Source: Phytophthora quininea (lineage: Eukaryota > Oomycota > Peronosporomycetes > Peronosporales > Peronosporaceae). Taken from it: 48,899 nt of DNA. Position numbers and translations under genes: made by a program. The stretch covers positions 1-48,899 of the forward strand of contig JAAVTG010001033.1 in assembly GCA_011947345.1 (NCBI GenBank). The letters run 5' to 3'. Below are positions 41,756-48,899 of the stretch, in pieces. The notes under the pieces were generated by a model that ran no database searches, was not told the origin of the DNA, and saw only the letters and a program-made list of their open reading frames with translations. How positions within the stretch are numbered: position 1 is the stretch's first letter; every line of letters starts with the position of its first letter.

Positions 41756-42806
41756 ATGGTACCTCTTGCTGCTCGTGCTGCTCGTGCTGTTCTTGCCCCT
41801 GCCGTTGTAACCGCCTCCTCGTCTGTGTGTAGAACCTCTTCAACTTTGGCGTCCCGTCCGCCACGCTGCAGTTCTCCCTCTCTGGCTCTGACCGCCCCAC
41901 CATCAAACTACCTCGCCAAGAAGACTCTAAAACCTCCGATCAATAGAAGTCCCTCTTTTCAGAGACGACGAAGCTGTCCAAGGAGTGTTACAAATCTGCG
42001 TCGAAGCAGATAAGAAGTTGGAGCATACTGGACTCAAGTTGGAGCTGCTGGGGCTCATTGACGTGCCTAAAAACAACTTTGAGTTTCTCAACGTGACCAA
42101 AGAGCTGCAGTCGAGTGGAGAAACCATCCAAGGAGAAGAGAAGTTTCAGTTTGACTTTGGCCGGGTGGAGAGGCTCCACGAGCTACTACGGCCACACTGT
42201 CAAACTCCGATACGTCCTACGCGCCACGTTGGCCAGAGGTTCGTACGCCAGCAGTTTGGTGCAGGAGCAAGATCTGTGGGTGCAGAAAGTGGCTCCACCG
42301 CCGCCAACCGACCACTCGATCAAGATGGAGGTGGGTATCGAAGACTGTCTGCACATTGAGTTCGAGTACGACAAGTCCAAGTGAGTTGCCTGGCGAGATA
42401 CAAGTTGCTTTATGTTGTGCTGTTTATTCATTTCCTTGTCTTGTTCCTCGCCGTAGATACCATTTGAAGGACGTGGTGATTGGCAAGATCTTCTTCCTGC
42501 TGGTGCGCATCAAGATCAAGCACATGGAGCTGGCGATTTTGCGGCGAGAGTGTGGGGACGGGCAACCAGCGCCACAGTGACAGTGAGACGGTCACCAAGT
42601 TTGAAATCATGGACGGCGCTCCTGTCAAGGGCGAGAGTGTGCCCGTGCGGCTGTATCTGTCGCCGTATCCACTTACGCCGACCTACCGCAACGTGCAGAG
42701 CCGCTTTTCGGTGAAATACTTCCTCAACCTGGTGCTGGTGGACGAAGAGGACCGACGCTACTTCAAGCAGCAGGAGATCACGTTGTGGCGGAAGAGCATC
42801 GGCTGA
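41756..42806 (+). CDS. VPS26: Retromer subunit VPS26, three exons (several frameshifts)
   Basis: This is a subunit of retromer, which recycles cargo from endosomes to the Golgi or plasma membrane. The start codon stands alone in exon 1 (41756-41758), followed by a 74-nt intron (41759-41832). Exon 2 (41833-42380) opens NLFNFGVPSATLQFSLSG, as in canonical VPS26, and contains LLGLIDVPKN and VKLRYVLRATL. Exon 3 (42457-42806) follows a 76-nt intron and has the hallmark YHLKDVVIGKIFFLLVRIKI, then TKFEIMDGAPVKGES and VLVDEEDRRYFKQQEITLW. Three frame breaks occur near 41945, 42185 and 42550, but each side matches VPS26 exactly in order. Confidence 0.9.
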
Positions 42807-42964
42807 ATTGCTGGTGGTGGTGAGGTATAACCAGCGATCGAGGTAAGGAATAATACATGCTACAATAGTGTGCGCTTTCGATGGCGTAGTGCTAATGTGT
42901 TATTGTCATCTATGACTTCGGGCGTAATCCCTTTCCTGGAAGCGACGCTTGCTGCACGTGCAGA

Positions 42965-44422
42965 ATGGGAGCTGGGGCATCGACGAAGGCGCTGGATGGA
43001 CTCGACGCAGCGCTGAAGACCTCTATCGACTCCGGCAAGCTAGTGATCACCCATCGAGAGTTGCCAGCGCTCCCGCCAGAAATGCTAGCGCGTGCCACAC
43101 ACTTGAGAGAGTTGATACTGGAACATACCACGTTACGACAGCTGCCCGCCAGCTTCGGTTGTCTTGTGCTGCTCGAGTAAGTGACCACCGATTGGATCCT
43201 TGATTCACTTCACTACCTCACAGTGGCGATGTCATTAGACGCCTGTCATTAGCAGGTAACGAGCTGGAGACATTACCCATGTCGTTTAGCGAACTCAAAC
43301 GCCTGGAAGAGCTAGATGTCAGCGATAACAAACTCCGTTCACTGCTGGGGAATTTTTGCGACCTGAGCGCTCTGCGCCGATTGTACGCGCAAAGCAACGC
43401 TCTGAAGCGCTTGCCTCGGGAGTTTGGCGCGCTGAGCAGTCTTGAGATGCTGGATCTGCGGAACAACGCTCTCCGGAAGCTCCCCAAGTCGTTTCCGTGC
43501 CTGACGAGCCTCACACGCCTCGATTTGAGTAGCAACAAGCTGAAGCAATTGCCTGAAGCTTTTGGGAATTTGAGTGGACTCCGGATGTGCGTCCTCGGAC
43601 GCAACCTTTACAAGAACTGCCGGAGTTTATCGGCATGTTGGTGGGTCTCAGGTGCTGTCACTCAGCAACAACGCACTGTACAAACTTCCAGCTTCCTTTT
43701 CAGAACTCTCAAGCCTCACGAATTTGTCTCTGACTGGAAACAGGATCGAGTGCTTTCCTGGCCCGCAGCTTGGAGGCTTGAAAGCACTCGTCACGCTGTC
43801 GTACACGCAGAACAGACTTCGTCAGTGGCAACCAGGAGAGAGAGTCAACATTTTGGACGAAGATGCCACAGACACAGAAGATAAAGCAGATGACTTGACC
43901 GATGACGCGACAAACGAAGGCGAAGAAGCAGGTGGTGACAACGTCCTTCAAAATCCTTTCGTGAATTTGTCAGCAGTGCAGTACCTCGACTTTAGTGATA
44001 ACGCGCTAGTTCACCTGCCAGCACGCGGCTGGGACCAACTCAGCGAGCTGTTGCACTTGAAGCTCGCTCGAAATCGCCTGGAATCGCTTCCGAATGGACT
44101 GAAAGAACTGCCAAAGCTGCAGCGTCTTGATATCGCCGGGAACAAACTCAAGACTCTGCCACCCGCACTGTTTGCTGTCAAAACCCTTGAGATTCTTGAT
44201 GTCCAGAAGAATTCACTGCATGAGCTACCAGAAAATATGGGCGAGTGTGAAGCATTAACTCGACTCACGTTGACGAAAAACCAAAACTTGCACGGCCTTC
44301 CTGCAGTCTCCGCAAACTTTCTCGTTTGCAAGAGCTACGTGTGGATAAAGCTTGTTTCTTGGCGTTGGATGAGGAGCAGACAACATTTTGCAGGAGCGTG
44401 CAGTACTTCTCAGCTGAATAAA
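42965..44422 (+). CDS. N-myristoylated leucine-rich repeat protein (several frameshifts)
   Basis: This is a cytoplasmic LRR protein probably anchored by N-myristoylation (MGAGAST start). Exon 1 is 42965-43176, a 47-nt intron follows, and exon 2 begins at 43224. LRRs of the LxxLxLSxNxLxxLP type run throughout (RLSLAGNELETLPMSFSEL, SLEMLDLRNNALRKLP, LLHLKLARNRLESLPNGL). An acidic insertion lies in the middle (ILDEDATDTEDKADD). Breaks near 43590, 43650 and 44320 each leave the LRR pattern resuming in a new frame; the last piece ends VDKACF...FSAE at about 44422. It resembles plant intracellular Ras-group LRR or LRR scaffolds. No kinase or other domain is attached. Confidence 0.7.
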
Positions 44423-44562
44423 GGAAACACATCGTAACCTAGTTGGCTGTTGGGTGCAAGACCGTTGGTGTAAGAGTTTTCCGATCTATTGCGTGGTCAA
44501 TAAACCTCAGCCGTCCGACGATTGGCCCACTTTCATTTTGCAACGTGACGGGGAGCGGCAAG

Positions 44563-47500
44563 ATGGAGAAGAAAGCAAGTGAAGACCCGCCAGCAAGCCG
44601 ACAGAACCCTGCGGCGTCGTTATTGTCTCGCCAGAAGGAAGTGATACGTAGCCCTCAACGTGAGATGGAGGTGAAACGTGAAGATCTGCCAGTTGGCGAG
44701 AGCCCTTCAGGGTCGCCTTTGTTTCGCTTGATGAAGTTGGTGCGCGAAACTCAGTGCGAGATGGAAGTGGTGAAGCCTGTGCTGGATGAGTTGGAGGTGA
44801 TGCGGCTGTGCTGTGGGTTTGGAATGATGTCTTGCGTGAATCCAAAAGATTTCGACTTTGATGTCGTTCACGCCCACGAATTTGACGATGACTTTGCACG
44901 ATTCCTGCGATACGAGTTGCTGGGCAACTCGAACCCAAAACAAGTCGGCTTTAAAGGTTTAATCGGCAAACAAGAGGAAGTTCGGACTGCATTGGTTGGC
45001 ATGAATGCCTGCTCACATGGGATACTGAAGTCAATGAATGGAAACCATGAAGGTATTTACTGCGTTAAGGTCGATGAAGATGGAAAGGTCCCAAGCCTAG
45101 TGGTGTTTTCGTGGATCCGCGACGAGCTCTTCGAGCCTCGATGCCTTCGAGATACGGCAACGTTTGTGCTGCGTTTCCTGACGGGCTTGGCTCCTGACAT
45201 TATTTGCTGTTTGTCAACGTCTGATATGGAGCAGCTTAAGACCGCTGTCCTATCTTCTAATGAGGAGCAGGAGGAAGAAGACTTTTCGACGTATTCTGTT
45301 TCATTTCGTTGAAAAGCAAGTGGACCAAAATGATGACACGAAATGCGTTGCAACGAGTTCTATCCCATTGGATAAGCTTCAGCGGAGTGCAGTGACCTTT
45401 GCTTGTTGAAGGGGAGCTATCCTGCGCTGTCTTGGCAGGGGTAATCCACTCGACTATTCGCCGTGACATTCAAGAGGAATTTCTCCTGGAAGACACAAGA
45501 GACTTTCCCGAAGTGGCTGAAGGCCGAGTCGCAGCAGCATCGCGTTGAGTTGAGCAGTGCAGTTGGCCGCTCACCCAAACTTTGTGAGTGTATTCTTCGG
45601 GAATTTGACAAGTGGCCTGAGGGCCGCATAATCGCTTTCCGAGAGGAGCGGAAACAGAAGGAGCAAGCAAATGTTGCTGCAGTAAAGAGCCTGAATGAGG
45701 AACTTAAAAAGCAGCGCGAGAAACTGGAGCAAGTTTCTGCTATTCTCTTTCAGCTGCGTCAGGACGCAACGCCTGACTCGACGCTACTGGAAGGGAAAAC
45801 ACGTACGAGGAATTTCTGCAGTGGCTACAGCTGGTATTCTCCCAGGATCGACGAGAAGTTCGTGGCGGTTTTGAACTCTCCAACACACTTCAGTGAGATT
45901 GGCGCCAAGCTCTACGCTTTGTATGAACGCTCCCAGAAGCTGATCTCGACGAATTTATTGAGATGTGTGCTACTGCAAAACAGCAAAAATATCGCAAGCT
46001 ATTGCGAAATGTCGCGGGCGATATACTGCGAAAGCCCAACCATCAGCAGATGACAAGCAGCAAGAAGTAAGTTGGGAGGGATTTCTTCTGAAAATCGCTG
46101 GTCCGCTAGCTAAGTTGCGTGGAAATGGTGGATTGCAGTGGAGAGTGGTTTTGCAGCAGCTAAGGAAGTTCGACTGAAAGAGATCAAAGGCCGCCAGAAA
46201 CACTCGGATTCGGAATTGAGCAAAGAAGAACGATTGATTGTAGAGAATGCATTCACTCAGCTACAGAGCGAGCTACTGGCAAAGGATGGGCTTGTGCTGC
46301 AAGTAAGTGCGACACCACGGAAGAAAGTTTTTTGTGTGAAATCTCTCGCGAGAGCTTAGCGCCTTCAACAGACTATCAAGCGGTGATGAAGGTGAATACG
46401 GCATCTCAAGGGCGGACAGAGTATTTGGGTCATATTCTGTTGGACTCTAATGTAAACACTTTGGTGACGTTCACTGTGAAAGTACGATCGATTCTACAAG
46501 TGTGCGTAGGCAAGGAGCGCATGTGCGTGAAGCTGATTCAGTTCCCGCCTCTTGTCTTCAATGACCGTCGACCGCCACCTGCAAAAGAAACCATTTTACG
46601 CACATTTGGGAAGTTTGCGTCAGTCTGCGATTACGACGCTCAAGATCGAATCATGACGTTCATCTGTGGCACGTCCATGGCAATATACAAGTTGGACGAA
46701 TCTTTCAGTCGAATGGAACCGATGAAAACCATTGATTTGGGTGTGCGCTCGACTTTGACCGCGCTGCCGTTCACTGACGCCTTACACCTGGACAATGCGG
46801 TGTACGTGACAGACTCGAGCGGATATTCGCAAGCCATCGACATGCGCAATGACCAAACTTCGACAGTTTTCCGTGGCTATGAGAACGTGGTCGATAAGCC
46901 ACGCCAAATGATGGGATTGGCGGACAACCTTGTACTCGGAGTTTTGTCCATGATCCCAATTGGAGACGGGCCTATGGCGGTGTATTAGAATGCAGTTCCC
47001 GTGACGACTACCGTCATTTGCCGATATTACCTCTCGGTGTGGAATTTCTGTCTTCGCAGCCACACGTGCACTTCGTCAACGATCGATTGTTTGTTTTGGA
47101 TCCTCTCGCATTGAAGCTGTACACATTCGGTCGAGGTGACGGTACGAAGTGATTCATATCGTGTGCGGCAAGTTGATAAGCAAACCGAGTATGTTGAGGG
47201 TGAAGCCAAGAGCGTGGATTGCCTGCGCAAGCAGCATTGGCTGTATGCGTTCTATCACGTCTTTGAAAAGTTCCCAGTCCTGGGATTGCTGGAAGCTGGT
47301 CCTGCCAATCCGGTATCGGTAACGATCGCTTGTTCTCGCGACGTATATCATAGCACGCTTCTTGAAGATTCACGACTTTTTGTCGTTGCTAATGAGCGAC
47401 TTGATGGCGCTGAACAAACCCTTGCACAGACTAGATTTGACGAAAGGGCTTGCGGTGATCGACTCGTTTGATGGCGTGAAGATGCAAACCACACCGTTAA

Positions 47501-48899
47501 CTTCGCTCCTCCAAACGCTCATTACGTTCCTGCCGATTCAAGTGTGTCGGGCAGAAGGGAACGCGTTGACTGTCCTGTGTGACGGGGTGGATCAATCGGC
47601 TGAGCAGTTTGAAATGGACGTAGAGATGGAGTCGTGGGGTGCAGCAGACATTGCCGAATCGATTCGATTTGGTTTGTTGTCCCCCTGCTGTCTGCTTGGA
47701 GGGGTCGCTGCATCGTCATCACGTCCATGGGGAAGCAATCGACTGGAAAAAGCTACTTCCTAAACCACTTGACGGGATCATCGTTTGCGATCGCTGGAAA
47801 TCGTTGCACGGATGGCGCTTGGATGACGTTACGCGTTTTGAAAGACGTATTGCTCGTGGTGCTTGACTTCGAAGGATTGGGCTCCTTTGAGAGAACAGAC
47901 CAGGAAGATGTGTTCCTGTCGGTCCTAAACGCTTCGCTGTCAATGTTTACAGTCTTCAGAATGGAAATGCGACTCGACAAGGACACTGATAGTCTCTTCA
48001 CTAAGTTTCAGAAGGGAACCAACCTGCTCAAAAACGATGAACGCCTATTCCAGGGTAAACTGTACATGAGTGTGAAGGATGTCAATCCCAACGACCGTGA
48101 CGGTGTTTTGACGGAGTTTAATAAGAAGATCCAAATTCTTGTGACTGCCAATCGCGAGCAGAACTTCCTGACCGACATGTACTCGGGGAATTTGGCCATC
48201 AACTGCTCTCCTCCGCTCGGCACTTATGGATATTTTAATTCCCTCCGTCATGCACGACAGCTGATTAACGAAATTATCGAAAAGCAAGGATTTTCTAGTG
48301 GAAGCTCCTTCCACGACTGCATTCGTTTGGTGCTGGCGAAGATCTCGATTTTTGACTGGACTGCGGTCGATGAGACTTCGCAGAGGTTGCAGATGAATGA
48401 ACTCTGCCGAAAACTCCCAGGCGTATGCCGAACTGGGCGCCTCATCCAGTGGATGCCCAAGCAAAGGATTTGAGCGTGATCGAGTTAGTCATGGAGCCAA
48501 TCTTGCTCAACGACTCTGCTTTGGCAATGCTACGATTCGAACAGCTTTGCGAGGAATATCCGGAGTTTGTCGACTGCTGGACGAGCGTAAACCAGGAGAT
48601 CTCGCTGGATGACTGGAATGACGACGAGGTTGATCTTGGCCCCGCGCTGTGCACTCCAGGTACGATCGACATGGCTATGGCTCATTTTACGTTGCAGAAC
48701 TTGTTTCAGCGTTATCTGGCGTTGACCGAGAAAGGTGCGCTAGAGAAAATTACGTAGAGACTACCAAAACTTCGATGCCATGTTGTTGTTTCTGGTTCGT
48801 CGTCGCAAGACGAAGGTGACGTTATGGTTGAAAGCAGTTGGGACAGAGCGATTCTTGGAGGAGTGGGGACAAATCCAGCAGACCCAAGTCTCTTCGTTG
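44563..48899 (+). CDS. Giant VLIG/GBP-like GTPase, 5' part, truncated by window edge
   Basis: This is a very large interferon-inducible-GTPase-like (VLIG or URGCP type) protein. The N-terminal 1,000 codons carry helical and beta-rich regions (MMSCVNPKDFDFDVVHAHEF, LNEELKKQREKLEQ). The G domain begins near 47725 with the P-loop GKQSTGKSYF and continues to the DxxG motif DFEGLGSF and the downstream VLSVLNASLSMFT. Introns look likely near 46070-46135 and 46300-46370. Several frame breaks occur (45310, 46990, 47150, 47650, 48440, 48757), so exon joins are tentative. VLIG-type GTPases occur in animals and, patchily, in other eukaryotes. The protein continues beyond the window. Confidence 0.65.

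Noticed and set aside
1..48899. CRISPR arrays, tRNA or rRNA genes, bacterial operons
   Set aside because: No regularly spaced direct repeats with unique spacers, no cloverleaf and no rRNA-like stretch was noticed; spliceosomal introns and eukaryotic genes argue against bacterial origin.

Overview
This window is from an oomycete genome, most likely Phytophthora or a close relative. The basis is tandem secreted effector genes with an RXLR and EER motif, short GT-AG introns of about 45-80 nt, an Inr-like promoter core just upstream of two effector starts, a WLGC-type membrane protein, and compact eukaryotic housekeeping genes (MCM2, VPS26, KIF-binding protein, zinc transporter). The species cannot be told from the sequence.

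Bases 1 to about 8590 are AT-richer and hold a viral module. It has a DUF5754-like small protein (not an open ORF), a tail-fibre-like protein with an S74 chaperone end, an A32/FtsK-HerA-like packaging ATPase, a minor capsid (penton) protein, a basic amphipathic virion protein, an adenain-like cysteine protease and a double-jelly-roll major capsid protein. Two small accessory genes follow. This is the morphogenesis set of a polinton-like virus (PLV). Polymerase, helicase and integrase genes are not visible and may lie left of the window. The right end abuts a truncated RXLR effector gene.

From 8790 to 14016 are four paralogous RXLR/WY-like effector genes: one truncated at the viral junction, one intronless, and two with a 58-nt intron inside the RXLR motif. 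A LINE fragment lies between copies 3 and 4. From 14026 to 24900 is a repeat-rich stretch: a multi-pass membrane protein, a decayed Fanzor (eukaryotic TnpB homologue), a TrpB-like fragment, a WLGC/LRR membrane protein, a SWEET pseudogene, a glutathione peroxidase with an acidic tail, and fragments of oomycete-specific families.

From 24900 to 48899 the genes are dense and mostly housekeeping: CDF/ZnT zinc transporter, COPI-associated membrane protein, MCM2, KIF-binding protein, a coiled-coil protein, a psq-type HTH fused to a degenerate uracil phosphoribosyltransferase, a zinc-finger/basic-repeat protein, a multi-pass membrane protein, VPS26, a myristoylated LRR protein, and the start of a very large VLIG/GBP-like GTPase that runs off the right edge.

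One caveat governs the whole reading. Many genes, including single-copy essential ones such as MCM2 and VPS26, are broken by single-base changes, usually one base missing from a homopolymer run. This looks like uncorrected sequencing or assembly error, so a frameshift here does not by itself mean a pseudogene. Loci with in-frame stops (SWEET, Fanzor, the DUF5754-like gene) have stronger claims to real decay.
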